A stretch of DNA of 64,000 nt from Candidatus Peribacteria bacterium (GTDB taxonomy: Bacteria > Patescibacteria > JAEDAM01 > Absconditabacterales > Absconditicoccaceae). Location of the stretch: the NCBI GenBank assembly GCA_031280545.1, contig JAITGP010000052.1, positions 1-64,000 on the forward strand, written 5' to 3'. Shown here piece after piece: positions 20,127 through 30,310 of the stretch; the stretch's first letter is position 1; the number at the start of each line of letters is the position of its first letter. The position numbers and the translations under genes are program-made. The notes under the pieces are model-generated. The model searched no databases, was not told where the DNA came from, and was given only the letters and a program-made list of their open reading frames with translations.

Positions 20127-20830
20127 TAGCAAAATTGATTAATTCAATCTAAATATCCGTCCATATGGTTATAAGCGGATCACATATCATACACTTCTTG
20201 CTGTTCAGCTTCTCCTATCTTGAAGGTCTGCTGCATTGTGAGATATTTGTTGGAAAAGTAAGTCGCTTTATCAAAGAGACTCTTTTCCTCAGATACATTC
20301 ACACAGAATCAATAGAGCAACATCTGATGAAATTGCTTCTCAAGCAAAATATCTTCTTCTTCATCATCTAGTACCAGATCGAAAGGAACATAGGTTCAGG
20401 TAATTTTTAACCCATTAGGAATAGTCACAGTAGGAATTGGATAGATGAATACAGAGCGAGTATCAGCCCTAAACCGAAAATCACCCGTTTGGTTATAATG
20501 GGTATCATCATATTTAAGACTATCTAAATCCGTTTTCCGAACTTTTTTATATTTTCCATTGGCGTCTTTATATGATATATTTAGTACCTTACGTGTAGCT
20601 TCTAATGAATTTTCCAAATCTTCATATTGAATAGTATATTCTCTTTGTCATTCGACTAAATCTGTTATCCATTCATTCCATAGTAGAGACTTTCCAACTA
20701 ACGATGAAGAAAAATTAAAGACATCATGATATGCCATATTAAGATATTCTAACATCTCCAAATCTGATATATCCGCTTCCGATACATTAACGAGACTTCT
20801 TGCTTTTTTTATAATTCACGCTACGTTCAT
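20126..20830 (-). CDS. Head-tail adaptor/head completion protein
   Basis: 234 residues from ATG at 20830 to TAA 20126-20128. The N-terminal helical pattern (IIKKARSLVNVSEADISDLEMLEYLNMAYHDVFNF) resembles phage head-to-tail adaptor proteins of the gp4/gp6 type, and the later EREYTIQ-like region and VPFDLVLDDEEDILLEKQFHQML fit that fold. UGA-Gly codons occur near the end (MGS, DGIN). It follows the major capsid gene and is coupled to the next gene by TAATG, the usual place for an adaptor. Confidence 0.62.
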
Positions 20831-20911
20831 TCTTTATTTTTTAAGTGGTAAATAGAAGACTTTTCACTTATTCCGAAAGGCTGTCACACGACAAACCCCC
20901 CGTATAAATAA

Positions 20912-22084
20912 CTAGACTCTTGGGAACGGTAGCATTACCATTCTATCTCTTCCATCTTGGAACGCCTTAACTCCATAAAGATTAACCAGCAGAGTATTAT
21001 ACCCCAACTGTTTAGGTGCTTTATTGATTTGTGGAGTTGCTTGTCTCTGGATAACAATATCAATACTTCCTGTTCTTTCAGCAAGTCCGTAGATAGTTCT
21101 TGAACCAGCAACGAAATCACTTCCTCCAATAGTCACATCTCCACTATTCACCAGTACGGTATTAGGAGTAGTAGCTGAATCTTGCTTGAAGAATGCTCCT
21201 GTAGCCACAACTTTTGCTAGAGACTTTATATCAGCACTAGCAGTAGGTTGAATTGCTCCTTTACCGCTGAGCACTAAGTTGGCATTAGCGAGTGAAGTAG
21301 GAATATCAGCACCTACAGCAATATCATTCCATAGAGCTGGAGTTGCTTTAAAGGTAAAGGTAACTCCTGCAATGATTACAGTATCATTAGCTGCAAAGTT
21401 AGCTGTACCGAAAAGAGAAGTCTGAGGCAAGAAGTTAGAAATGTACGTCATATAGTTCATATATGGCACTGGTCTACCAGCGAATACATATCCGTTCTCG
21501 ATTGTCTCATCTTGAACTTTAAATCAAGCTAGTCTTCTAGCTTCGATATATCCGGCTTCTTTTGCAGGTAATATCAAATCTCGCCTTCTATCAAATTCAA
21601 TCTCATTTTGGAACATGTACGCCTCTAGTCCTGACACATAGTCATCAGCTGTAGCTTTAGTGAAGCCTCCAGCAGGAGCTCCTGCTGTAGTATTCCAAGT
21701 ATAAGTAGCATTCAGAGCTTCTTTGAAGAATGTTCCGTCTACTTCTCTTGATAACACATAAGCCGCCCTTGTGGCGAAGTTATTCTGATCATTATACTTA
21801 CTCTGAATCTCATCCAATGAGTCGATATAGAAAGAGATTTCCTTTTCTCTATCTACTATCAACCGTTCTGGAGTTGAGCTAAGATCCTGAAGATTAACTT
21901 CCTGTGACCTTGAATAATCATTCACCGTGAGATCAGAATAAATAGGTCTATTTACTCTATCTCCTACTTTAAGTTCGTCTTCAAGTCTGTAATTTCCTAC
22001 AATTTTTGATACTAATTGACTTTCCTTATAGATTTGGGTGCGTCTTGCCCAAATCGCAGGAAATAATGCAGCAAAATCATTCAT
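20912..22084 (-). CDS. Major capsid protein
   Basis: 390 residues from ATG at 22084 to TAG 20912-20914. It needs only one UGA-Gly (at about residue 188, after ARRLA), the lowest UGA use among the long phage genes. Segments AALFPAIWARRTQIYKESQ, DRVNRPIYSDLTVNDYS, and LIVDREKEISFYIDSLDEIQ are typical of HK97-fold phage coat proteins, as is an inserted beta domain (about residues 215-320) rich in Ala/Thr/Val. It is preceded by the scaffold gene and followed by the adaptor, the canonical order. Confidence 0.8.
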
Positions 22085-22123
22085 TTTTATACTAATAGGC
22101 AGTAAAATTAGAGGTTGTATGCT

Positions 22124-22648
22124 CTAAGATGACTGTGATTGAATCTCCGCTTCGATTTTATCTAATTCCTTCAGATCAGCATTCTGTATGCGTTCCTTGG
22201 AGATAGGTTTCATCTTTCCTCCACTTCATTGCATAGCGGTAATGCCTGCAGAATCTTGGTTGACTAATGCTGGGTCTCTGAGTAATTCTGGGTCTTTGTT
22301 TGCAAAGACAAGTTTCATAGCTTCGTCTCTGTTTAGACCTTTATTAACATACCCTTCAATGTCTTCCTTGAATTCTTTAGCTTTCGGATTCGAATGATAA
22401 AATTCTAGCTTCGCTTCTAATCTAAACTCCAAATCGTCATCAGTAGTTGGAGTAGTCGTATCTTCCTCATCGTCGTCATCATCTTCAGACTCTGGTTTAG
22501 ATACCTTTGCAGATTTGATTTGTGCCTTGGTTGCCTTGAAGCGACCTTTCCGCTTTTCAGCGTCAGCACTAAATTTTTCTGCGTTTGAGGCTTTAGCCTC
22601 TAGCTCATCAAGTTGTTCTTGAGTAAGCTCTTCAAGTTTAATAGTCAT
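22124..22648 (-). CDS. Capsid scaffolding protein
   Basis: 174 residues from ATG at 22648 to TAG 22124-22126, with a UGA-Gly at about residue 141 that standard calling takes as a stop. It has a coiled-coil N-terminus (LEELTQEQLDELEAKASNAE), a highly acidic linker (SEDDDDDEEDTT), and a basic helical C-terminus. These are the hallmarks of phage scaffolding proteins. It sits directly upstream of the major capsid gene. Confidence 0.72.
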
Positions 22649-22679
22649 TAGCTATTGATAAGAGTATAAAAGCAGTCTC

Positions 22680-22784
22680 TTATGCCTGCAGTCTGGAGAT
22701 TATAGCGAGCCAGTCCTCGCGAAGGTTGGTCTTATATCTTGGAAATGACTCCTTGAATGCCAGTATGTTCGTAAACAGTACCAT
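22680..22784 (-). CDS. Very small ORF between scaffold and portal-side genes
   Basis: 34 residues from ATG at 22784 to TAA 22680-22682, starting one base after the preceding stop. The product is helical (LAFKESFPRYKTNLREDWLAIISRLQA). It fills the gap between the 93-aa gene and the scaffold gene. Coding potential is plausible because of tight packing but not proven. Confidence 0.35.
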   Translation of the reverse strand: MVLFTNILAFKESFPRYKTNLREDWLAIISRLQA

Positions 22785-22785
22785 T

Positions 22786-23067
22786 TTATCACCGTTCCTC
22801 TTCTTCTTTCTGGTTATTCAGAGAATCCAAATGATTTTTTAAGTCTGATTGAATATTCTCAGGATTATTGATTACTTGGTTGATGAACTTAATCAGAATC
22901 TTCTTATACTTATCATCTTCGTTGGTTTCGTTAAGTAATGAGTTCAAGGTATCAGTCCTTAGAAGGGTAAGCTTATCTTGTAGCTCCTTCCGACAGGGGT
23001 CATATTTGAATGCCTCCCACGCTTGAATGCTCTTTTTTGTATCTCTAATGTCGGTATTAAGTGTCAT
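22786..23067 (-). CDS. Small phage protein between portal and scaffold
   Basis: 93 residues from ATG at 23067; the terminal UGA is read as Gly and the stop is TAA 22786-22788. The product is helical and charged (TKKSIQAWEAFKYDPCRKEL, then a C-terminal KEEEER). It lies 9 bp after the portal gene. The position suits a small head-assembly or portal-associated protein. No family recognised. Confidence 0.5.
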
Positions 23068-23076
23068 TCGATATTA

Positions 23077-25053
23077 TTAAGAAGGTAAAACATCTGCTCT
23101 TGTCTGAAGTTGGTTTCACATTCATGACATTGCTTGAGACATTGCAATATTGGTTGCACTATTAGCTGCTTGTTGGCTTCACTGTATTCATGTATTCATT
23201 CATTGTTGTATCAGAATTTGTTCCAAAGCTGATAGTACAACATACTTTGCTTCCGACTCTTCAGCTTTCTGTAGGTAGATTCGCATTACTGAGTAGTCTA
23301 TTTGCGGATTACTGAACAAGCTTTCGGGGATTTTGCCCATATTAACGATGTCCAGATAACTCTTCGCTATTTTTTCCATCCCGTCTAATCCAATATAGGT
23401 ATAGATTTCTGGATCTTTCATCTTGTTGAGCTTAAATCGTCTTCTTATGAGGAATTTCTTTCATATTTCGCTCATTAATGGACTTTGGAGCAATGGTAAT
23501 ACCTGCACAGTGAAGAATTGCTTCTGTTGTTCATCAACACTATCTAACTCCGCTTTCGTTCATACAATGATATAGGGTGATTGAGTGAAGGTGAATTGGT
23601 CTTTTGTAAGCGTAATACTTTTCCATTCGAAATTGATATTGAGAATGGCAACTTTTTTATCTGCACTGGAGAAAAATTCTTGATAAGTTCTATACCATAG
23701 AAATCGAAAATATCTCTCTCATCGAGAAGCTATAGAATTACGGAGAAGTGAACGTAGATTATTATTAGCTTGAGCCTGTTGAGCTTCCGCTTTCGTCATT
23801 GCTTTATCTGGGATAATTCCCATCTGAAGTTGATCAACTCCCGTTTCCATTCTTGCTTCTTGGTCAATGAAGCTCATCATATTGTAGCTATCTCACGCAA
23901 TAATACTCTGAGGTACTTCGTACATAGCGTTCTTTAAGTCCTGATCAGGAACATCATCGCTAGTAAATCGATATTGCTCGAATGGAGAAGAGTTTAAAAC
24001 ACTATCCTTATTCCTAATAAGTCTTGAATTAACAACAAATCTTCCTCCTCTCGCTTCTCTTTGTGCTTTCATGATATTGAGATTAGCGAGGATAGATTTT
24101 CAATTCTGCTTATCTTCTAACATATCACACATACTCTCTCCAAATGCGTCGTTCCTTCTTGGCTTAAAATAAGATACTGCAATCTCTCGCGGGATAAGTG
24201 TGTTGTCTTGTTTCTCTTCTTTAAGTATTGGAAGATATTCATACACTCTCAAGAGATGGAGTCTATCAGCAGTCCAACAAGAGAAGTATTTTTTCCCATT
24301 GTAGATAGTCAAATGATAATATACTCACAATGAGAAGTTCTTATTCCGACTATCTGTAGTTGTACATCAGTAGTTTCGTGCAACAGCTTTTTCGTTCCTT
24401 ATCTGCTGTTGATTGGCTGAATAGAGAGATATTAGATTAGCAAGGTCTTGCTCTTCATAGATCTTTTTTCAGCTATACTCAGCGTTTTTTAGATCGAAGA
24501 AACTTACCTCAAATTCAAATCAGTGGAACCTAAAATTCTGACAATTAAATTTACCTATTTGTGTCGGATTAGGATCTGGAATTCGTGTTAATGGATCAAT
24601 AACATTGAATACAGGAGTTTTTTTCGTTTTATCGTATCCGCTACGATAACGGAGACTCACACCATAAAATAATCTATCCCATTCAGCTTGATACTTCAAT
24701 TGCTGATAGTCTTCTTCGTTGTTATCGAAATCAGCTAAATACTGTAAATTATCAGCTTCTTCTTGATGAATCCGTCAATCTCTCGAAACGAAGCGTACAC
24801 TCAGAGCATCTGAGTAGCTCACACTTACCGCAACATCGATTGCTTGAGAGATGAGATTAATATTCAGTATTTTTTTCTTATTATTTGTTTGTCTATTCCA
24901 TTTTCTTATTCTATTATAGTATTGCTGTCTTTTAGGTGCTACATACCAATATCACATCTGATATTCTCTCTCTACTTGAACGCGAAATTCATCTACATTG
25001 AATAATGTATCTTTTAATTCAGTTTCTTTTTTTCGCTGAAGTGCTTTCGCCAT
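23077..25053 (-). CDS. Portal protein
   Basis: 658 residues from ATG at 25053 to TAA 23077-23079. It follows TerL and precedes the scaffold. Portal-like features are an N-terminal helical region (REYQMGYWYVAPKRQQYYNRI), the middle segment PVFNVIDPLTRIPDPNPTQIG, a beta region around YYHLTIYNGKKYFSCW, and a long helix region with MTKAEAQQAQANNNLRSLLRN. The Gln/Ala/Met-rich C-terminus would form the barrel end. UGA-Gly codons occur in several places. It forms the dodecameric DNA gate of the capsid. Confidence 0.75.
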
Positions 25054-25085
25054 ACGTTATAAGATGTATAAAATGATTATCATTA

Positions 25086-25148
25086 TATACACAAAAAAAA
25101 ATAAAAAAAATCTGGGTGATTTTTTAGGTAGTTCTGATGTAGGGTTTT
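25086..25148 (-). promoter_or_regulatory. 63-bp phage repeat element, copy 2 (upstream of portal operon)
   Basis: Exact 63-bp match to 9501-9563, in the same orientation. Read on -, its 3' end TGTGTATA continues into TAAT, giving a good -10 (TATAAT), and it ends 33 bp before the portal start codon. It lies between the stop of TerL (25175) and portal. Both copies precede the first gene of a late operon at nearly the same distance, which supports a promoter or activator-binding role. Confidence 0.62.
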
Positions 25149-25174
25149 GGAAATTTTATCTTTTTTTTTAAATT

Positions 25175-26692
25175 CTAGTATAGATATTCGTCACGATCAA
25201 TACTAACTGACGCATATCTGTCATCTTCTTTTGCGTAATGAGTATAAGTATTAAGCTTCTCTACTCCTTGACCTAATACATCAGGATAGTCATCATGTCT
25301 TCCATTAGGAAATTGTACGAGTTGGTCTTCTAAGGTTCTCTGACTCTCTTTATCTGGTACATCAGAACGGAAATATATTGCTCATTGAGTGAATTTAGGT
25401 TCTAAGACATCTAAAACTCTGACTTCTTTTTTAATTTTTTGCTCCTTGGTGTAGAATGGAAGATTTATACTATGTCTTATCAGTTCTTTTTTAAAATTTT
25501 CCACGAAATCAGTTTGTCTATTATTGATTTTGGATTCTTCGCATTGGATGAATGATAATCTAATACCTTCCATCTGTGCGAGATTAATCATAGCTATTGC
25601 ATTAGATATGGTTCTGGATGGTGCATTCTGTCATCACCTTATATCTCGGAGATAGAATTGCTTAGTAATCTTGTGTATTCAGAGAATTAGATTAACGGCA
25701 CTGTCAGCATTGCTTGAAGTGGAGAATGCTGGATCGCAAAAAAATCACCAAGTAAAGTCATCCTTCTTGATAATTGCTTGAGGATTCTCGAACTCCGAAG
25801 AGAGATAGTATTTAAAATAGGAACGCTTGAAGATACTATCCATAGCTTCTACAGGGTCTTGCTGATACAGAGCTGCTCGATTAGCTGGGAGCATAGACTT
25901 CTTACGTTCTTGCATATATCCAATATCTCGCTTACCTGGTCGAACAATCTCATTGCCTGCTTCATCTATTCCTTGGATTATAATCTTCTCTCGCTTCTCT
26001 CCTTCTTCCTTCAGTAAGTATCACGCTAAGTCGTAGATATTCCATCTCGTCATTATGAGGACTACGGCGTCATCTTGGCTCTCTAATCTGGTCTGTAATA
26101 CTGAGTCCCGCCAATCAATATTCCTCTTCTGGATTGTTGGACTATCTGCTTCTTGTCTGTCTTTTACTGGGTCATCAATGATGATGATATTAGCTCTCTT
26201 ACCAGTAATTGAACCTCCAGCACCAGCAGTATAATATCCTCCTCATTGTGAGGTCTCTCGGTTTCCTCATTCTTTTTTATCTTTAGATAGCTGAAAATCA
26301 TGGAAAACATTCTTGTAAAGCTGACTTTCTACTAATTGTTTAGTTTTTCTCCCAAAATCATTAGCCAAATCGGCTCCATAGGATGTGACTATAATCTTCC
26401 TCTCTGGTACTTTACCCAGACAGTATGAAGGGAAAGCCTTAGACGAGATGGTAGACTTACCTAATCCAGGAGGACAGAATATCATCAGACGCTTACATTC
26501 TCATCTCTCGACTCTCTCTAGTGCGTAGATTATCTTATGATGGATAAGATTGCTCTTCTCTCACTGATAAGCAATATCTTCGAATCAATGCAAAACATAC
26601 CTGCAATAATCAATGAACTTTCTTCTAGCAAGTTCTCTGTTCACAAGTTCAAGTTCAATTTTATTAATCTGATTTTTTGTTTCCTTCTCCAT
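25175..26692 (-). CDS. terL: Terminase large subunit
   Basis: 505 residues from ATG at 26692 to TAG 25175-25177. The N-terminal ATPase has Walker A at about residue 72 (FCPPGLGKSTISS), preceded by RRKFIDYCRYVLHG, an adenine-binding-like lead typical of TerL. Walker B lies near + 26180 (NIIIIDDPVKD), and the C-terminal nuclease region has an acidic strand in the LDVLEPKFTQ/FCDPAFSTSSN part. Several UGA-Gly codons are present. It packages DNA through the portal. The start overlaps the TerS end by 29 bp. Confidence 0.82.
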
Positions 26693-27122
26693 TCAGTGTT
26701 TTTTTTAGATTTTCTAAATCTTCTAAACTTAAATAAGATAAATCGTTCTTAAATCATTTAATTTCGTGTTGTTCTATGGGTTTGTATCCTGCACGGTCAA
26801 GAATGTCTTTAGCTCCAGTCATTCTCACGGAAGGATTAACAGTATCATCTGAAGTAAGTTTCTCTATTACTCATAATGCCATCTGAGCGAGTTCATCTAT
26901 TCTACTCCTAATGTTAGGTTTTGTTAGGTTTTCGCTTGCGACGTTTCTTGCCGATTTCTGGCTGTATCAAGCCATTTTCGCCGCTTTTGTAGCATTTCAT
27001 TTTTCTACGTAAAAATTTGCGAATTTTTCTTGTTTTATAGTTAACTTTTTTTTATTAAAATCTTCTGATTTTTTATCAGTATCCTTTTTTCTTTTAATTG
27101 TTTTTTTAATAATTTTTTGCAT
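26664..27122 (-). CDS. terS: Terminase small subunit
   Basis: 152 residues from ATG at 27122 to TAA 26664-26666. After a Lys-rich start, residues about 30-80 give the helix-turn-helix signature of the Terminase_2 family: LTIKQEKFANFYVEKGNAT, KAAKMAGYSQKSARN, and ENLTKPNIRSRID. Three UGA-Gly codons are at conserved glycine positions (VEKGNAT, MAGYS). The C-terminus is a charged coiled coil. It recognises phage DNA for packaging and overlaps terL. Confidence 0.8.
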
Positions 27123-27277
27123 ATGTAAATAAGCGTAAAAAGTATGTTTTTTATTTCGTTTTTCCCGCCTTTTTGCTTGTATTTGTTATCAATCATATTA
27201 GTCTTACATACCGCTTACTCGATTTTGGCTTCTCTTGGAGAAGTTTATCACAAATAAACGGTATGTAAAGTAATACA

Positions 27278-27478
27278 TTACCTAAGAGGGAAAGTGATGT
27301 TTCTATCAATTTTCTCTTTTTTTGGCTGAGTTTCTCCTTTTACGTCTTTACCAAAATCAGCAATCTTTTTTTCAATCCATGGTTGGTCGTTCTTCTTATT
27401 GTTAGGGACGTCTTCATTGTAGAGTTCCTTGTACTTAGCTTGAACTTCATCAAGCGTTGGTGTTGTGTTGTTTTCCAT
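27278..27478 (-). CDS. Small phage protein
   Basis: 66 residues from ATG at 27478 to TAA 27278-27280. The segment TLDEVQAKYKELYNEDVPN, NKKNDQPWIEKKI resembles a small helical motif seen in several phage and CPR proteins with a KELYG-x-VPxNKKNDxxWI pattern, possibly a SAP/HeH-like fold. The rest is basic. It lies between the small early genes and TerS; a 155-bp AT-rich spacer follows. Confidence 0.5.
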   Translation of the reverse strand: MENNTTPTLDEVQAKYKELYNEDVPNNKKNDQPWIEKKIADFGKDVKGETQPKKEKIDRNITFPLR

Positions 27479-27710
27479 TGTTATCTAATAGAGAATAAAA
27501 TTTATGTGAATGAATCCACAACTGATAGATGGTGAAATCTTTGATATTCATTCAATCTTCTTTATCCTTCATGAATAGAATAACAAATTCTTCAAAGATT
27601 TTCAATTTCATTTTTTTGCTTCTTTTATTTATTAATTTTAAAAATCTTATCTCTTCCTTAAGTTTTAATATTTCATTTCTTTGTTCTTTATAAGATTTAT
27701 ATACCTTCAT
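27435..27710 (-). CDS. Small basic phage protein
   Basis: 91 residues from ATG at 27710 to TAA 27435-27437, overlapping the next gene by 44 bp in another frame. The N-terminal two thirds is a basic coiled coil (YKEQRNEILKLKEEIRFLKL), then IFEEFVILFMKDKED, UGA-Gly, MNIKDFTIYQLWIHSH. If translation ends earlier the overlap is a tail artefact, but no earlier TAA or TAG exists in frame. Function unknown. Confidence 0.45.
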
Positions 27711-27714
27711 AGTT

Positions 27715-27960
27715 TTAATATATAAGCCAAATCTCCTTAAAATGATGTACTATTCCTTCTTTTTCTCATTCGATATCGAACCTTACAAGGTATGCTCGCA
27801 TTACCTCGTCTACACAATAAGTAATGCCGATAAGAGTTCCTCTACATCCATTGTAGAATGCTTCCTGTCCTTCTGCTTCTGATACTTCTACTACATCTCA
27901 TAGTCTGAACTTAGGAGAAGTTGTTGGTTTTTTTTCTTTCTGTTTTTCTGTTCCGGGCAT
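27715..27960 (-). CDS. Small SH3-like phage protein
   Basis: 81 residues from ATG at 27960 to TAA 27715-27717 with two UGA-Gly codons. After a Lys-rich leader, the pattern KFRLGDVVEV, FYNGCRGTLIGITY, AYLVRFDIEGEKEG, and FKEIWLIY has the alternating beta strands of a small SH3-like barrel. No specific family. It ends 4 bp before the next gene on the - strand. Confidence 0.5.
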
Positions 27961-27970
27961 AGTTTTAAGA

Positions 27971-28009
27971 ATAAAAAATAAAAAAATCTGAACTAAAAAT
28001 TCAGTTCAG
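27971..28009 (-). terminator. Intrinsic terminator after HNH-like gene
   Basis: On the - strand a 7-bp stem CTGAACT / AGTTCAG (28003-28009 and 27988-27994) is followed by a T-rich tract (27971-27987). The stop of the HNH-like gene lies inside the hairpin. This separates the first gene after the integrase divergence from the downstream small genes. Confidence 0.65.
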
Positions 28010-28202
28010 TTTGCTTTTCGAGGTGAGGATACATTCACTTCCCGAGGATGTGAGCAAAGCATCGTGCATACTTATCATTAACATATTCATCAGTTATCTC
28101 ACATCTATTACCTACTCTTACTTTAACCTTCTCAAAAGCTACTCTCTCATTCTCTCAATGAGCTAGTCTTTGTTTTCTTTTGAGTCAGATTTTTATTAAC
28201 AT
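27993..28202 (-). CDS. HNH-endonuclease-like short protein
   Basis: 69 residues from ATG at 28202 to TAG 27993-27995. The segment NRCEITDEYVNDKYARCFAH, ILGKGMYPHLEKQ resembles the first half of a small HNH nuclease (Cys then CFAH-IL-KG-YP), but the second Cys pair of a zinc HNH is missing. It may be truncated or a relative with another role. HNH genes often lie near terminases. It is divergent from the integrase and shares a leader element with it. Confidence 0.45.
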
Positions 28203-28223
28203 CAGAAAATCTCGGGAATGGAT

Positions 28224-28406
28224 AAATCGCCGAGAAATTGGGTTATTCTTTGTATACTAAGAATAGTATAATGAATTTTTTAACAAAATCAAGATTTTTT
28301 GATAACAGAAGGTTATACGAAAATATATGTAAGTATTTGCTTTTGATACTATTAATCATTATACAGAAGCAGTATACAAAGAAGTAAGCCTATTTCTCGG
28401 CGATTT
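28224..28406. repeat. Inverted repeat: same promoter-leader element facing HNH-like gene and integrase
   Basis: Arms 28224-28258 and 28371-28406 match at roughly 31 of 36 positions as an inverted repeat; similarity extends inward (CATTATAC then AGTATACAAAG) to about 28275 and 28354. Read toward each gene, both arms give AGTATACAAAG, then TTTCTCGGCGATTT, ending about 20 bp before each start codon (22 bp for the - gene, 19 bp for the integrase). This suggests two copies of one promoter plus operator or leader, giving shared control of the divergent genes. Confidence 0.6.
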
Positions 28407-28424
28407 TACTTCTTTTTTATTAAA

Positions 28425-29375
28425 ATGCAAATCACTAAAGAACTCGTAGGTAAATTTTTAAATTACCTACAAAACAAGGATTACAAAAATTCTACTCTCA
28501 TTGGACGTCAAATGGATATTAATAAATTCATTGAATATCTCAAAGTATATCTCAATATACGAGAAGTAAAAGTCTGAGATATTACGATGGGAGTAATTGA
28601 AGAATATAGATCGCACTTAAGAGAATGTAGTCCACCTAAAACATCTAGGAATTACTGAAAAAGCTCATCACTAGCACCATCTACAATATCAGGTAAAATT
28701 CAAACTATAAAATGATTCTTGAAATATTGTAATCTGATTTATGAGACTTGAATTGATTACAGAAGGATAGAAACGCCGAGAGTAATATATCCTCCTATGG
28801 AACACATCAATAGACAACAATTCGGATTACTTATTGATCATATTCACGGAATAGAGAGATATGATATTACGAGATTAAGGAATGAACTGCTTATGTATAT
28901 CTGATTCTCCTCAGGTTTAAGACTTTCTGAACTTCTTAATCTTAAAGTAGAAGATGTATATAAATCCGATCTTACTATTAGAGGCAAATGAGCAAAAGAC
29001 AGACTTGTTTTTATTTCGGATCATATTCGTTATCTCACTGATCAATATGTATACTGGAGAAAACAAGTAATACCTTGGACTTGATGAATTATGCCAGATA
29101 GTCCTCGACTATTTATTTCCCATACTCGTTGATATGGAAACAAACTTTCGAAATCACAAGTATGTGGTATCTTCAAAGAATATAGTGCAGGAATAAGAAT
29201 CAAGATTACTTGCCATACTCTACGCCATTCGTTCGCAACAATTCTACTTGAGGAGGGAATAGATATTCGTACCGTACAGGAACTATTAGGACACTCAGAC
29301 ATTTCCAGCACAATGATTTATACGCATATAACTAACATTAGACTTAAACAAGCACGAAGTAAAGTATTTAGTTAG
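28425..29375 (+). CDS. int: Tyrosine recombinase (phage integrase)
   Basis: 316 residues from ATG 28425 to TAG 29373-29375, with about nine UGA-Gly codons that hide it from standard calling. Residues about 1-110 form a SAM-like core-binding domain ([20 protein letters not shown]). The catalytic domain has Arg166 (SGLRLSE), His264 and Arg267 ([12 protein letters not shown]), His290 (LLGHSD) and nucleophile Tyr299 (MIYTHI). It catalyses integration and excision, and lies 119 bp from the 3' end of a tRNA-Thr gene, the probable att site. It is divergent from the rest of the right-end phage genes. Confidence 0.88.
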
Positions 29376-29494
29376 GCTTATTAAGCATAATTTAAAAAAA
29401 CATTCTTTTTAAAAAAAAAGACTTGATTTTTGTATTCAATCAATTATAATTCTGTTGTTATATAAGTTCAATCTGAACTTTGGTGTGTTAAACT

Positions 29495-29530
29495 AGCCAA
29501 TTGTGGGAATCGAACCCACGACCTTCTCGT
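29495..29530. other. Probable prophage attachment site (tRNA 3' end)
   Basis: The 3' half of tRNA-Thr lies next to the integrase, at the boundary between phage and host genes. Tyrosine integrases commonly recombine within tRNA 3' ends and regenerate the gene. The matching copy would be at the other phage end, outside the window, so the core cannot be delimited. Confidence 0.4.
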
Positions 29531-29567
29531 TACGAGTGAGATGCTCTACCGACTGAGCTAAATTGGC
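29495..29567 (-). tRNA. tRNA-Thr (anticodon CGU)
   Basis: A 73-nt cloverleaf on -: acceptor GCCAATT pairs with AATTGGC; D arm GCTC-AGTCGGTAGA-GAGC-like; anticodon loop CTCGTAA with anticodon CGT; T arm GTGGG-TTCGATT-CCCAC. The anticodon stem has one A-C mismatch at its loop end. No CCA is encoded. Its 3' end faces the integrase, as is usual for a tRNA att site. Confidence 0.9.
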
Positions 29568-29728
29568 ATGTCTTGGATACGGAATTTATTATACAGAATT
29601 TCTCTGTATTTTCAATCCAAAAATTTTCTCGTTCGAACTTCCCTTGTAAAAATTTCTAGAATCCTTACATAGGAGATAGGGTAATTTGATGTATCTCTGT
29701 TGTATTTTATCTCTCAGCTTTTTGTGCT

Positions 29729-30280
29729 ATGTTTCACTTTTTCCACGGCAGTCTCCAGCAATATCCTGCTCTCACCCTGCTCAAAAATGAGTTTTTTGGA
29801 ATCCAAATCAACTATGCTGGGAAACAGACCACAGGAGATTTTTTCCTCTATCCCCACTTGGATGACACGAAAAAAACGGTGGTGTATTTTGCCTTTGATA
29901 CTCCAGCCCAGAAACAACTTTTTGAAAGCCTTTTAAAAATCTCAGGAATCTGAACGAAGACAGCATTTACTATTGCACAGTATGACGAAAGTGAACTGAA
30001 AAAAGCAGTAGAAACTATGGACGTGAAATTTTTTCAAGCAATCCCAGGGATAGGACCCAAATCAGCAAAAAAAATTCTGCTCGAACTCAAGGGGACGATA
30101 GATTTCAAACAGATTTCCTCCATGGAAGGCGAGCAAAAGCTCCTAAAAGATATCGTAAAATCTCTCAAAAACTTCTGATATGAGGCAGAAGTGGTAAAAT
30201 CCGTCTTAACCAAATATCCTGAAAAAATCAGTAAAGAAAATATGGGGGAAGTGATCAAATGGGCTATCTCCCATCTTTAA
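29729..30280 (+). CDS. ruvA: Holliday junction branch-migration protein RuvA
   Basis: 183 residues from ATG 29729 to TAA 30278-30280 with UGA-Gly at two positions. The OB-fold N-terminal domain is about residues 1-65. The helix-hairpin-helix segment at about residues 105-125 (FFQAIPGIGPKSAKKILLELKG) is the RuvA signature. The C-terminal domain III (VVKSVLTKYPEKISKENMGEVIKWAISHL) interacts with RuvB. RuvA binds four-way junctions in recombination repair. It is the first host gene past the tRNA. Confidence 0.85.
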
Positions 30281-30310
30281 AACGTCTCCCTTTAGTACCT
30301 TCTTCCAAGC

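Noticed and set aside
29700..29936. Alternative small ORFs around the start of ruvA
   Set aside because: They lie in other frames over the RuvA N-terminus; the frame with the HhH motif is the supported one.
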